Positions 16,913 to 25,784 of a stretch of 64,000 nt of DNA are shown in pieces. Numbering within the stretch: the first letter of the stretch is position 1; every line of letters starts with the position of its first letter. The stretch lies in contig NZ_CP110848.1 of assembly GCF_026240635.1 (NCBI RefSeq), forward strand, positions 1,366,501-1,430,500. Reading direction: 5' to 3'. A program made the position numbers and the translations under genes. The DNA is from Trichothermofontia sichuanensis B231 (GTDB lineage Bacteria > Cyanobacteriota > Cyanobacteriia > B231). A model generated the notes under the pieces. The model saw only the letters and a program-made list of their open reading frames with translations. It had not been told where the DNA came from and ran no database searches.

Positions 16913-16935
16913 TGTGACACAATATGTGACACAAT
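16913..16935. promoter_or_regulatory. Tandem TGTGACACAAT sites upstream of chlI
   Basis: Two direct copies of TGTGACACAAT (16913-16923 and 16925-16935) begin 12 bp apart, about 60-80 bp before the chlI start. The spacing of roughly one helical turn would place two bound proteins on the same face of the DNA. They do not match TGTGA-N6-TCACA, so a CRP-type site is not claimed. Confidence 0.5.
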
Positions 16936-16995
16936 AAAAGACGCCAAGCGAAAAGCAAAGCTGTTGTGTTGTTTAGAGTGTAGACCTTAACCACT

Positions 16996-18096
16996 GTGAG
17001 CCTTACCGTCCAAGCGCCCCCTACCCGCCGTGCTGTGTTCCCCTTCACAGCTATTGTCGGCCAGGAAGAGATGAAGCTGGCCTTGTTGCTGAACGTGATT
17101 GACCCCAAAATTGGTGGGGTAATGATTATGGGCGATCGCGGTACGGGCAAGTCCACGACCATCCGCGCCCTCGCTGACCTGCTGCCGGAAATTGAAGTCG
17201 TTGCAGATGATCCCTTCAATAGCCATCCCACCGATCCTGATTTAATGAGTGATGAAGTTCGGGAGCGCTTGAGTCGAGGCGAACAACTGCCGATCGCCCA
17301 TAAACCGATTCAGATGGTGGACTTGCCCCTGGGGGCGACGGAGGATCGGGTATGCGGCACGATCGACATTGAAAAGGCCCTTTCGGAAGGGGTGAAAGCT
17401 TTTGAACCAGGCCTCCTGGCCAAGGCCAATCGGGGTATTCTCTATGTCGATGAGGTGAACCTGCTGGATGATCACCTCGTTGATGTCCTCCTGGACTCTG
17501 CTGCATCGGGATGGAATACAGTGGAACGGGAAGGGATTTCTGTGCGCCACCCCGCCCGCTTTGTCCTGGTTGGTTCCGGCAACCCGGAAGAAGGGGAACT
17601 GCGGCCCCAACTGCTCGATCGCTTTGGGATGCACGCTGAAATCCGTACTGTAAAAGATCCTGCCAAACGGGTGGAAATTGTCGAACAACGCTCCGAATTC
17701 GATCGCGACCCCATCGGCTTTTTGGCCCGGTACCAAGCACAACAGCAGGCCCTGCAACACCAACTCCTCCAAGCTCAAGCCCTGCTTCCCTCGGTGACGA
17801 TCGAGCACCAGCTACGCGTCCAAATCTCCCAGGTGTGCTCCGAGTTAGATGTGGATGGTCTGCGGGGGGATATTGTGACCAACCGGGCTGCCAAGGCACT
17901 AGCTGCTTTAGAAGGACGGGTTACCGTTACGGTCGATGATATCCGGCGAGTCATTACCCTCGCCCTGCGCCACCGCCTGCGTAAAGATCCCCTGGAGTCG
18001 ATCGACTCTGGCTACAAGGTGCAGAAGGTATTCTGCCGGGTCTTTGGCCTCGAAGAAGCCGTAGGCGAGAATGGGGCAGTTGCAGCTAGGGCCTAA
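16996..18096 (+). CDS. chlI: Magnesium chelatase ATPase subunit I
   Basis: The AAA+ motor subunit of magnesium chelatase, which inserts Mg2+ into protoporphyrin IX at the first committed step of chlorophyll synthesis, with ChlD and ChlH. The 366-residue protein has the N-terminal [19 protein letters not shown], Walker [11 protein letters not shown] (about residues 45-54), the [16 protein letters not shown] insert, Walker [17 protein letters not shown], and [19 protein letters not shown] with the sensor region. It starts at GTG 16996. It ends head-to-head with lysC, overlapping by 4 bp. Possible operators lie upstream. Confidence 0.97.
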   Translation: MSLTVQAPPTRRAVFPFTAIVGQEEMKLALLLNVIDPKIGGVMIMGDRGTGKSTTIRALADLLPEIEVVADDPFNSHPTDPDLMSDEVRERLSRGEQLPIAHKPIQMVDLPLGATEDRVCGTIDIEKALSEGVKAFEPGLLAKANRGILYVDEVNLLDDHLVDVLLDSAASGWNTVEREGISVRHPARFVLVGSGNPEEGELRPQLLDRFGMHAEIRTVKDPAKRVEIVEQRSEFDRDPIGFLARYQAQQQALQHQLLQAQALLPSVTIEHQLRVQISQVCSELDVDGLRGDIVTNRAAKALAALEGRVTVTVDDIRRVITLALRHRLRKDPLESIDSGYKVQKVFCRVFGLEEAVGENGAVAARA

Positions 18097-19922
18097 CCGG
18101 GCGAGGCGCCGATCGCCGCCTCGCGAGCTACGCGGGTTCCCGCCGCCTCCAGCTTAAAGGCCCGGTGAATAGCTTGTAGCGCTCTAACTCCTTCCGCTTG
18201 GGCGACCACACAACTCACCTTAATCTCCGAGGTGGTGATCATCTGGATGTTGATCTGCTCAGCCGCCAGGGCACGGAACATACAGGCAGCCACCCCAGGC
18301 CGTCCCACCATGCCAGCCCCCACCGCACTCACTTTGGCGATCGCCGTATTCACGACCACCTCCCGGAATCCTAACTCCCCAGCCGCCGCTTGCAGACAGG
18401 CTTGGGCCTGACGCGCATCCCCCTCGGCAACGGTAAAGGCAATATCACGGGTAGTCACCCCATCAATCACCCGACACCGCTGGGACTGGATAATCATATC
18501 GACACTGATCTGATGCGCCGCCAGCAGCTGGAACACCTTGGCGGCCATCCCCGGTCGATCTGGGATAGAGCGAATCGCCAGTTGGGCCTGGTTCAGATCC
18601 AGGGCGACGCCCCGCACGGGGGGAACGTCGGATACTGGACCAATCGCCTTCGCTGCGGGCTGGCTGCCCACCTCAAATGCTTGGCAGAGGGCCTCAACCG
18701 CTCGATCGCAATCGTCCGCCGCCACCACACAACTCACCTTCACCTCTGAGGTGGAGATCATCTGGATATTGATCCCCGCAGCAGCCAGTGTCGAGAACAT
18801 CTGAGCCGCAATCCCCGGACGCCCGATCATCCCCGCGCCAGCAATACTCACCTTGGCGATCGCCCGATCGATCATCACCTCACAGGCCCCTTCCCGCGCT
18901 CCTTCTCCTGCCAGGGTCGGGATGAGGGCTTCAGCTACCGCTTCGGCTCGCAGTAGGGATGCCTGAACAACGGTAAAAGCAATATCGTTGGTATTCCCCT
19001 CATGGATTGACTGGATGATCAGATCCACATCCAGGTCTTGGCTGGCAATCTCGCCAAACAGGCGGGCTGCAACGCCCGGTTGATCCGGGACGCGGAGCAG
19101 GGCAATCCGGGCCTGATCGCGATCGTATTCCACACAATCGACGGGATGGACGATTTCCAGCCCCTCAATCCGACGCGGCTGATAAGCCGGGGCCAACACC
19201 CGTGTGCCGGGATCATCGGTCCAGCTCGATCGCACCACCAGCATCACCCCGTAATTGCGGGCAATTTCCACCGCACGGGGATGCAACACCTTCGCCCCCA
19301 GACTGGCCAGCTCCAGCATCTCATCGCAGGTGATTTCCGCCATCAATTGCGCCTCGGGCACCAGGCGCGGATCGGTGGTGAGGATACCCGGCACATCGGT
19401 ATAGATCTCGCAACAATCGGCCTGGAGCGCAGCCGCTAAGGCCACAGCAGATGTATCGGACCCGCCCCGGCCCAGGGTGGTAATTTCTAGATCTTCTATA
19501 CTACTAATCCCCTGGAAGCCGGCAATCACCACCACTTTGCCATCCTTAAGGTGACGCTCAATGCGATCGGTGGCAATTTGCAGAATCCGGGCGCGGCTGT
19601 GGATAGCCTCGGTGATAATCCCCACCTGGGCACCGGTCATGGAGATTGCTGGTTGGCCCAATTCCTGGAGGGCCATACTGACCAGGGCGATCGACACCTG
19701 TTCCCCGGTGGCAAGGAGCATATCCATCTCGCGGCGGCTGGGGTTGGCCGTAATCTCATGGGCCAACTGCACCAGGCCATCGGTGGTCTTGCCCATTGCC
19801 GATACGACGACCACAACCCCATGTCCCTGGTTGACGGTCGCCTGAACCCGTTGGGCAACGGCCTGGATGCGTTCGACCGTCCCGACGGAAGTGCCCCCAT
19901 ATTTTTGAACGATTAGCCCCAC
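18093..19922 (-). CDS. lysC: Aspartate kinase with four ACT domains
   Basis: Phosphorylates aspartate at the entry to lysine, threonine and methionine synthesis. The 609-residue length is larger than the approximately 400-450 of most bacterial enzymes. The kinase domain is residues 1-250 ([54 protein letters not shown]). The C-terminal half is two consecutive pairs of ACT domains: [14 protein letters not shown] and [18 protein letters not shown], then [14 protein letters not shown] and [18 protein letters not shown]. The duplicated ACT pair is, as I recall, usual in cyanobacteria and presumably binds lysine and/or threonine as feedback inhibitors. It starts at ATG 19922. Confidence 0.95.
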   Translation of the reverse strand: MGLIVQKYGGTSVGTVERIQAVAQRVQATVNQGHGVVVVVSAMGKTTDGLVQLAHEITANPSRREMDMLLATGEQVSIALVSMALQELGQPAISMTGAQVGIITEAIHSRARILQIATDRIERHLKDGKVVVIAGFQGISSIEDLEITTLGRGGSDTSAVALAAALQADCCEIYTDVPGILTTDPRLVPEAQLMAEITCDEMLELASLGAKVLHPRAVEIARNYGVMLVVRSSWTDDPGTRVLAPAYQPRRIEGLEIVHPVDCVEYDRDQARIALLRVPDQPGVAARLFGEIASQDLDVDLIIQSIHEGNTNDIAFTVVQASLLRAEAVAEALIPTLAGEGAREGACEVMIDRAIAKVSIAGAGMIGRPGIAAQMFSTLAAAGINIQMISTSEVKVSCVVAADDCDRAVEALCQAFEVGSQPAAKAIGPVSDVPPVRGVALDLNQAQLAIRSIPDRPGMAAKVFQLLAAHQISVDMIIQSQRCRVIDGVTTRDIAFTVAEGDARQAQACLQAAAGELGFREVVVNTAIAKVSAVGAGMVGRPGVAACMFRALAAEQINIQMITTSEIKVSCVVAQAEGVRALQAIHRAFKLEAAGTRVAREAAIGASPG

Positions 19923-20012
19923 GGTCTCTTCAGGTTAGTTGATGGTTAATAGAATCTGCCCCAGTGTAGCACCGACCTTCTTCCCCATCCAGTTACTGGC
20001 TGATCAGGCTGA

Positions 20013-20876
20013 TCAAGCTGATGCCGATGGATGACGTTGGGCCACAAACTGGTGAATTTGGGCTGCCACCCGATCGGGGGCATCTTCCAGACAATGGCGA
20101 TCGGGACCAGCGGGTAATTGTTTGACTATGACCTGGGGCAGGGTGCGGGCATAGACCTGAATTCTAGCTTCCTCCGCTGGCATAGCGGGCATCTCCTGAA
20201 GTAATAAAACCGGCAATTTCAACCAGGGTAAACGGTCCTGTAATTGCTCTGCCTGGATTTCAGCCCGTCGTCGCTGGAACAGGAGTTGACAGGCGGTTGG
20301 GAATTGCTGGTAGCGATCGCGCAGGGACCAGAGGCGATCGAGGATCGCCGCCTGTCCCCATAAACGCAACAGGGGCCTCAACACCCGCAGGAGCCACACC
20401 AGGAGCGGCGGCTGCCGCAACAACCATCTGGCCCCACGCCACGGGTCCTGTCCTTTCACCTCAACGCCCTCTGGTGAGATCAGAACCAGACCCTGGACCT
20501 GTTCCAGATGCGCTAGGGCATAGCTGGCCGCCACCCACCCACCGAGGGAATAACCGACTAGATAGACTTCTCGCAAGCGCAGGGCTTCCAGGTAGGCCGC
20601 TAAGCATTCAACTTGTAACGCGATCGAGTAATGAACATTGGGTCGATCCGATTCGCCAAAGCCTAGGAGATCCGGCGCAAAGCAGTGGTAATCCTGACTG
20701 AGCAGTTCCATCACAGGGACCCACTGCTGACTGGTATGCCAAGCCCCGTGCAAGAGCACGATCGCGGGACCCCGAATGCCCTGTTCGTGCCAGAACAATT
20801 GACCTTGAGCTAGTTTGAGCCGTGCGTGCCGCAGGGGGGGAGCCATGCCAAATCTATCCATGCTTATCAATACCAA
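20013..20876 (-). CDS. Alpha/beta-fold hydrolase
   Basis: A 287-residue cytosolic hydrolase. The oxyanion-hole segment is LLHGAWHTSQQW, followed by APDLLGFGESDRP. The nucleophile elbow is VGYSLGG (Ser about residue 113), and a C-terminal GPDRHCLEDAPDRVAAQI carries the likely catalytic His. Substrate cannot be told. It is the last gene of a tight four-gene run (gaps of 3-5 bp plus this one) with AI-2E, OppC-like and Nudix genes. A shorter start at ATG 20861 (MDRFGMAPPL) is possible. Confidence 0.85.
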   Translation of the reverse strand: MVLISMDRFGMAPPLRHARLKLAQGQLFWHEQGIRGPAIVLLHGAWHTSQQWVPVMELLSQDYHCFAPDLLGFGESDRPNVHYSIALQVECLAAYLEALRLREVYLVGYSLGGWVAASYALAHLEQVQGLVLISPEGVEVKGQDPWRGARWLLRQPPLLVWLLRVLRPLLRLWGQAAILDRLWSLRDRYQQFPTACQLLFQRRRAEIQAEQLQDRLPWLKLPVLLLQEMPAMPAEEARIQVYARTLPQVIVKQLPAGPDRHCLEDAPDRVAAQIHQFVAQRHPSASA

Positions 20877-20880
20877 GGTT

Positions 20881-21381
20881 CTATGCTAGCGTTGTTAGCC
20901 CCTCTAAATAGTCCTGGAGCTGACGATCGTGATCATGGGACAACTCCCCGATCGGCAAGGCTTCCCGGCTAAAAGCTTGTACAGCCATCACCTCCAGTGC
21001 ATCCCGAACCTGCATTTGGCCACTGGCGTATACCTCAATCACAATGCAAATGGAATGGACCCGTGGATCGCGGTCAGGTGCCGAATACACCCCCACCAAC
21101 CGCCCTAGCCGCTGGAGTTGCAGGCCCGTTTCCTCCGCCAGTTCCCGCTCAACCGTCGTGGCTAAGGTTTCCCCCCAGTTTACAAAGCCCCCCGGTAGGC
21201 CCCAGCGCTGGGTATCCCGACGTTGAATGAGCACGATCGTGCCATCGGGTAACACAGGAATAATGCTCGTACCCGTCACTGGATGCCGGAACAGCAGCCC
21301 CAGCACCGTTTGCACAAAGTAGGTCCACCGTTGCCACAGAGACGGCGATCGGGTTGGTCGTGGGGGCAGCGAAGGGCACAT
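20881..21381 (-). CDS. Nudix hydrolase
   Basis: A hydrolase of nucleoside diphosphate derivatives, about 166 residues. The Nudix box is complete: GGFVNWGETLATTVERELAEETGL fits Gx5Ex7REUxEExGU; it is preceded by GTIVLIQRRDTQRWGLPG. I chose the ATG at 21381 (MCPSLPPRP); a TTG at 21393 would add four residues. Substrate is unknown. It sits between the OppC-like permease and the hydrolase in the same transcript. Confidence 0.88.
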   Translation of the reverse strand: MCPSLPPRPTRSPSLWQRWTYFVQTVLGLLFRHPVTGTSIIPVLPDGTIVLIQRRDTQRWGLPGGFVNWGETLATTVERELAEETGLQLQRLGRLVGVYSAPDRDPRVHSICIVIEVYASGQMQVRDALEVMAVQAFSREALPIGELSHDHDRQLQDYLEGLTTLA

Positions 21382-21396
21382 CGTCAGGGGCAACCC

Positions 21397-22461
21397 TCAA
21401 GGATTCAGACTACGCGGATCAAGCGCATCCCGGAGGCCATCCCCCAACAGGTTAAACGCCAATACTGTTGAGACAATCATCAGCGCCGGTGGCCAGATCA
21501 ACCAGGGTTGTAAGACCAGGATGGAGGCATTGGTGGCCAACGACAGCATATTGCCCCAGGACGGGTCCGGTTGCTGGATGCCCAGACCAATCAGGCTCAA
21601 TACCGATTCCGCCACAATAAAACTGGGGACCGAGAGGGTCGCGGCAATAATCACATAGGTGGCCGTTTGGGGCAGCACATGGGTTGTGATGATATAGAGG
21701 GGCGATCCCCCCATCACCTGGGCCGCCTGGACAAACTCCCGCGACTTGATAGACAGCACCTGGCCACGAATCACCCGCGCCAGACTGGCCCACCCCACAA
21801 ACGAGGTGATGACCACGATCAACAGAAACCGTTGGGCACTGCTTAGCCCAGGCGGCAGCACGGTGGCAAGGGCAATGAGCAGGTAAATACTGGGAATCGT
21901 CATCAAGACCTCCACCAGCCGCATCAAGATGCCATCGATCCAGCCGCCAAAGTAACCGGAAATTCCCCCCACCAGCAGCCCTAAGGGGAAGGAAATAGCG
22001 ACACCCACGACACCCACAAAGAGGCTAATCCGCCCCCCATGCACCAATCGACTGAAGGCATCTCGCGCCTGATCATCTGTCCCCAACAGGTTGAAGGGAG
22101 CCGGCCCGATCGTGCCAAACAAATGGATATTCATTTCCCAGCCCAGAATCCGATAGGGATGACCGGGGACAAACAACCGGATGGGGGAAGGCTGTGTGCG
22201 ATCGACGATTAACTGTTGCTCGCCCGTGGCATGATCGATCGGTCCCTGTTGGGTCGGATAAACATGGGGGCCAATCCATTGCCCCGCTGCGTCCCGCCAA
22301 TAAATCTGGGTGGGGGGCAAAAGCGCCCCATGCGGTTGGGAGGCATAGGGATCATAGGGGGCAACAAAATCTGCCGCAATCACCGCCAGGTAAAAGACCA
22401 ACAACAGGGTTGCCCCCCACCGGGCCAAACGATTATTCCGCAGTTTTTGCCACCAGTTCAT
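21397..22461 (-). CDS. Peptide/nickel-type ABC transporter permease (OppC/DppC-like)
   Basis: A 354-residue inner-membrane permease. One N-terminal membrane helix (about residues 16-32) is followed by a long periplasmic segment with VDRTQPSPIRLFVPGHPYRILG, then about five helices. The ABC-contact EAA-type loop EFVQAAQVMGGSPLYIITTHVLPQT (about residues 236-260) is well preserved, as is GLGIQQPDPSWGNML. OppC proteins work with an OppB partner, OppDF ATPases and a binding protein; none is adjacent. Gaps to its neighbours are 5 bp and about 15 bp. Confidence 0.88.
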   Translation of the reverse strand: MNWWQKLRNNRLARWGATLLLVFYLAVIAADFVAPYDPYASQPHGALLPPTQIYWRDAAGQWIGPHVYPTQQGPIDHATGEQQLIVDRTQPSPIRLFVPGHPYRILGWEMNIHLFGTIGPAPFNLLGTDDQARDAFSRLVHGGRISLFVGVVGVAISFPLGLLVGGISGYFGGWIDGILMRLVEVLMTIPSIYLLIALATVLPPGLSSAQRFLLIVVITSFVGWASLARVIRGQVLSIKSREFVQAAQVMGGSPLYIITTHVLPQTATYVIIAATLSVPSFIVAESVLSLIGLGIQQPDPSWGNMLSLATNASILVLQPWLIWPPALMIVSTVLAFNLLGDGLRDALDPRSLNP

Positions 22462-22466
22462 CGCAC

Positions 22467-23648
22467 TTATTCAGCCATTAGCTCTGGAGCAGATGGGGGC
22501 CTCGGCTGCGCCGAGTCAAGAGACATCTCCATCTCAGCTGCTGTGGCCACCACAGGATTACAGAAAAACGAACCCGTTTGGGGCGGTAGAGCCGGATCAA
22601 GGGCAATCTCGACAATACTTTTTAGCACCCCCGTGAGCGGAATCGCCAAAATCACGCCCAGGAGTTCCCCAACCCGTGCTCCTAACAGCAACGAAGCCAG
22701 AATAATGACCGGGCTGAGGCCAGTGAGGTTACCCAGAATCCGGGGGGCGATCAGATTATCCTTCACCTGCTGGACGACGACCGCAACCGTGAGGACCTGA
22801 AGCGCTAACCAGCCGTCGATAAAAACGACCACCAGGCAAACGGTAGCAATCCCCAGCGTTGCGCCAATAAAGGGGATGACCTCCATTAAACCAATAAACA
22901 CTGAGAAGAGGAGGAAAAAGGGGACTTTGAGGAGCCAAAAGGCGATCGTCAGCACGATCGCCATAAACAGACCCAGCAGCAATTGACCAGAGACAAACTT
23001 TTGCAGATTGCGTTCCAGGGAAATGGTTAATACATCCCGCACCTGCGGCGATAAAAACTGGGTGAATCCCTTCCAGATGCGTTCGCCATCGAGCAACATA
23101 TAGAAGGAAATCACTAGAATCAGCACTAGGTCAATCACCCAACCAAAGGTGCCTAAAACTAATCCTAGGCTTTTCCCCGCGATCGCTTGCGATTGCACTT
23201 GTAATTGGCTCAGGAATTGCGACCCCAGAAATTGAAAATCAAAGGGTAAGTTATGGAGCTGACTCCAGTCCTGAAAGGCCAAGAATTGCTCCCGGCCAGA
23301 GTCGAGGAGAGTGGGGACATTGCTGATAAACTGTTTCGCCTGATGCACGACCGGCGGAACGATCGTCAAGCCAATCAAAACAACCCCCATACCAGCCAAG
23401 AGGTAGACCAGGACCGCCGCGATCGGGCGGGGCAACAGCACTTGTAAACGGGCAACAGCGTAGTTGAGCAGAAAGGCAATCAGACCTGCCGTCACCAGAA
23501 TACTGACCAGTTCGCCAATATAGCGAATGGCCCCGATCGTGGCCCAGCCGACTGCCAGGATCAGCAACCAAGTGATCAAGAATTGTTGGAGGGGAGTGAA
23601 TACCCGATTCATACTGGAGGTTGGCTGGAGGTTGGCGCGATCGCTCAA
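22467..23648 (-). CDS. AI-2E family transporter (PerM-like)
   Basis: A 393-residue membrane protein with about eight hydrophobic segments. Family blocks seen are AVARLQVLLPRPIAAVLVYLLAG, GLVLGTFGWVIDLVLILVISFYMLLDGERIW, GQLLLGLFMAIVLTIAFWLLKVPFFLLFSVFIGLMEVIPFIG and VKDNLIAPRILGNLTGLSPVIILASLLLGARVGELLGVILAIPLTG (quoted in parts below 20 only as landmarks: KDNLIAPRILG, LSPVIILASLL). The family is named after quorum-signal export, but many members are ion/proton antiporters or unknown. It is the first gene of the tight operon reading down to 20013. Confidence 0.87.
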   Translation of the reverse strand: MSDRANLQPTSSMNRVFTPLQQFLITWLLILAVGWATIGAIRYIGELVSILVTAGLIAFLLNYAVARLQVLLPRPIAAVLVYLLAGMGVVLIGLTIVPPVVHQAKQFISNVPTLLDSGREQFLAFQDWSQLHNLPFDFQFLGSQFLSQLQVQSQAIAGKSLGLVLGTFGWVIDLVLILVISFYMLLDGERIWKGFTQFLSPQVRDVLTISLERNLQKFVSGQLLLGLFMAIVLTIAFWLLKVPFFLLFSVFIGLMEVIPFIGATLGIATVCLVVVFIDGWLALQVLTVAVVVQQVKDNLIAPRILGNLTGLSPVIILASLLLGARVGELLGVILAIPLTGVLKSIVEIALDPALPPQTGSFFCNPVVATAAEMEMSLDSAQPRPPSAPELMAE

Positions 23649-23846
23649 TTTAGCTTACAGCGTTTTCCCAACTGAAGAACACTAACCGATGAACCAGGGA
23701 TTTAACCCCCTGAGCAGCCCTTAAAGGCTGGTGAGTGCTTGCGTGCGGGGAAAAAGCTGTAATTGCGAATCCCTAGCCCATCCCTAACCCATCCGTGTTG
23801 TGGGGTAGGACATCCCTCAAAGGAATTTAGGAGTGAAGAGAGAACC

Positions 23847-24011
23847 TTAACCCATTAGCTTACGGGTGGCGGTGGCCTTCACCAGGGATGGCTTGCGTTG
23901 TTTCTTGATTGCCTGTCCCTTAATCAACTCAGGATTGGCATCGAGAAGCTGGATCAACTCACCTAGGGGCAGAACCACGGCGGTACCATCCTTGAGCATT
24001 GAGACTGCCAT
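23847..24011 (-). CDS. Small basic protein of 54 residues, unrecognised
   Basis: An open frame of 54 residues that begins MAVSMLKDGTAVVLPLGELI and ends with the basic tail KATATRKLMG. The start at 24011 is preceded by a strong Shine-Dalgarno sequence (GGAGGTGAGGT directly before ATG). The first half (GTAVVLPLGELIQLLDANPELI) is compact with alternating hydrophobic residues; the second half is Lys/Arg-rich (KGQAIKKQRKPSLVK), suggesting nucleic-acid or membrane-surface binding. I do not recognise the family. It sits 198 bp upstream of the AI-2E gene on the same strand. Confidence 0.65.
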   Translation of the reverse strand: MAVSMLKDGTAVVLPLGELIQLLDANPELIKGQAIKKQRKPSLVKATATRKLMG

Positions 24012-24172
24012 ACCTCACCTCCAAAACATACAAGAGCTTGTGGTTGTTTCGTGTTATCAGCAGCCCCCCGTGCTCTCCCAGAGATGACCAAGGGCTACTC
24101 AGTTGTCAATATTGTCAATTTCCTAGGTCAATTTCCTAGCGTGATGCGGGCGTGGTCTGCAACCAAGGCAAC

Positions 24173-24212
24173 CGATCACCCTCATTTATCTTCGATCACC
24201 CTCATTTATCTT
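24173..24212. repeat. Two perfect tandem 20-bp units
   Basis: The unit CGATCACCCTCATTTATCTT is present twice in direct tandem (24173-24192, 24193-24212). Some 50 bp to the left, GTCAATTTCCTAG is also tandemly doubled. Both lie in the 276-bp spacer downstream of the EamA gene and upstream of the small gene at 23847-24011. Confidence 0.7.
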
Positions 24213-24287
24213 AAGGGATATTCTCGGGTATTCCCGATATCAATTTGAACCGATTGCTTACCGGACCCATCCAGTGGCAACGGTGGT

Positions 24288-25424
24288 TCAGGGTTGATGT
24301 TCAGAGGCGGGCAGGGAAACAGCGTAGCTTTCGGAGGGGGAGGGGGTAACTGGCTCCGTCGTCGGTACCGCTTCACCCGGCACAGCGGGAACTCGCGCCG
24401 CCCCGCCGCTGGCGAAGTGCGCCGACCACTGGCGCTGGAGCCAGGTGTGCAGAACCTCACGCTGGTTAATCAAATAAATGCTGATCAAGGTTAGGCCCAC
24501 TCCCACCCATTGCAGCGGCATCAGCACTTCCTGGAGCACCAGGTTACCAAACAGGAGCGCGAAGACCGGGGTTAAAAAGGTCAAGGCGCTCAGACTCGTG
24601 AGATTGCCACTGGCAGCCAGGTAGAAAAATAGGCCGTAGGCGATCGCGCTGCCGAAGAGAGTAGCGTAGGCCAGCGCCGACCAATCGGCCAGGGTCAGCG
24701 CCGTCCACTGCTGGGTTTCGGTCCAACCCGACAGGACAAAGAGGGGAATCCCGCCCAGGATCATGTGCCAACCAGTAGCTACGATCGGATCAGCATGGCG
24801 ACTGACAAAGCGAATCAAAATCGTCCCCACTGCCATCGACAGCGCTGCCATCAGCATTAACCATTGGCCATGCTGAAAGAGATTGCCCAGAAGTGTTCCT
24901 AGATGGAGTGCCTCGGTGGTCAGCGTTGTCTGCCCTAACAGCCAATCCCGGGCGGCGGCCAACCCGGAGGCGGGAATGCCTAACAGGCTAATGCCAACGA
25001 CCCCAAACCCTAGCCCCAGCCAGCCAAAGCCACCTATGTGTTCTCCAAACAGCCAACTGGCCATCAAAGCCACCGCCAGGGGTTGCGAATCAATCATCAC
25101 GGACCCTAACCCGGCCCCCGTCCGCACCAGGCCCTGACCTAGAAACCCCTGGAACAGGGCCGCATCCACCAGGGCAAACAGGGCAATCCAGCTCCAGGCT
25201 CGCCACCCCCTGGGTTGGGGCCGACCCATTAGGGCCGCCGCCAGGAGCACCAGAACCCCAGCGGGCACGAGCCGAATGCCGGTCATAAAAAACGGAGTCG
25301 TGTGGGCGATCGCGCCCTTCATCGCCACCATCGCCGTTCCCCAGAGGAAAAAGGGGGCGATTAACAGCAGCCGGGCAAAGGGTAAACGGGCTTCCGTGAG
25401 CTTGATATACATGGGCAGTAGCAC
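24288..25424 (-). CDS. EamA/DMT-family transporter
   Basis: A 378-residue membrane protein with about ten helices arranged as two EamA repeats. The first spans about residues 18-150 (PFFLWGTAMVAMKGAI, GLVRTGAGLGSVMIDSQPLAVALMASWLFGE in parts), the second about 190-320 (SMAVGTILIRFVSRHADP, ALAYATLFGSAIAYGLFFYLAASG, LTFLTPVFALLFG). A proline-rich cytosolic tail follows. The family exports metabolites or amino acids; the substrate is unknown. A GTG at 25424 gives this start; an ATG at 25412 (MYIKLTEARL) is equally plausible. Confidence 0.88.
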   Translation of the reverse strand: MLLPMYIKLTEARLPFARLLLIAPFFLWGTAMVAMKGAIAHTTPFFMTGIRLVPAGVLVLLAAALMGRPQPRGWRAWSWIALFALVDAALFQGFLGQGLVRTGAGLGSVMIDSQPLAVALMASWLFGEHIGGFGWLGLGFGVVGISLLGIPASGLAAARDWLLGQTTLTTEALHLGTLLGNLFQHGQWLMLMAALSMAVGTILIRFVSRHADPIVATGWHMILGGIPLFVLSGWTETQQWTALTLADWSALAYATLFGSAIAYGLFFYLAASGNLTSLSALTFLTPVFALLFGNLVLQEVLMPLQWVGVGLTLISIYLINQREVLHTWLQRQWSAHFASGGAARVPAVPGEAVPTTEPVTPSPSESYAVSLPASEHQP

Positions 25425-25784
25425 GTAGGGACAACCAGAAAAATTGAAAAAATTTACCGAATGGATGGAATTGATCGAAAGAGAGGTGAGCCAGCAGTGT
25501 AAGTCCCGCCCATTCTGGCGATCGCTGGGGTTAACACACAGCCGCGATCGCCGTGAGGTAATGACGGGGTAATGATTAGGTTTATTGTAGCGAAATATTG
25601 AGTTTTGTTAAGACCCCTGCCGCTGGTTGCTGCTCAGGGGGAGGGGATGGGGCTAGGGGCTGTGCAGGGTCGGTGATTATCCTGGCAGTCTGGGTAAATA
25701 ACTGGCTATAGTCATTACTGATCGGTACTGGTTGGTACTGATCGGTTGATTGTCTTCATTCTCCTGACGCATCCTGAAGAGTCT
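25425..25784. other. Divergent intergenic region, no gene seen
   Basis: This 360-bp region separates the divergently transcribed EamA transporter and sppA genes. It holds HIP1 octamers and a short AT-rich run (around 25440-25460) but no recognisable repeat element, RNA gene or terminator. Confidence 0.5.

Larger units (their letters stand above)
16510..16995. other. Divergent intergenic region, no gene seen
   Basis: This 486-bp region lies between the GT2 gene (reading left) and chlI (reading right), and must hold both promoters. It is AT-rich on the left. Three TGTGACACAAT motifs (16747, 16913, 16925) are the notable structure; they are described separately. Confidence 0.6.

Noticed and set aside
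16913-16935. CRP (TGTGA-N6-TCACA) or NtcA (GTA-N8-TAC) site before chlI
   Set aside because: The repeated TGTGACACAAT motif fits neither consensus, so no specific regulator is named.
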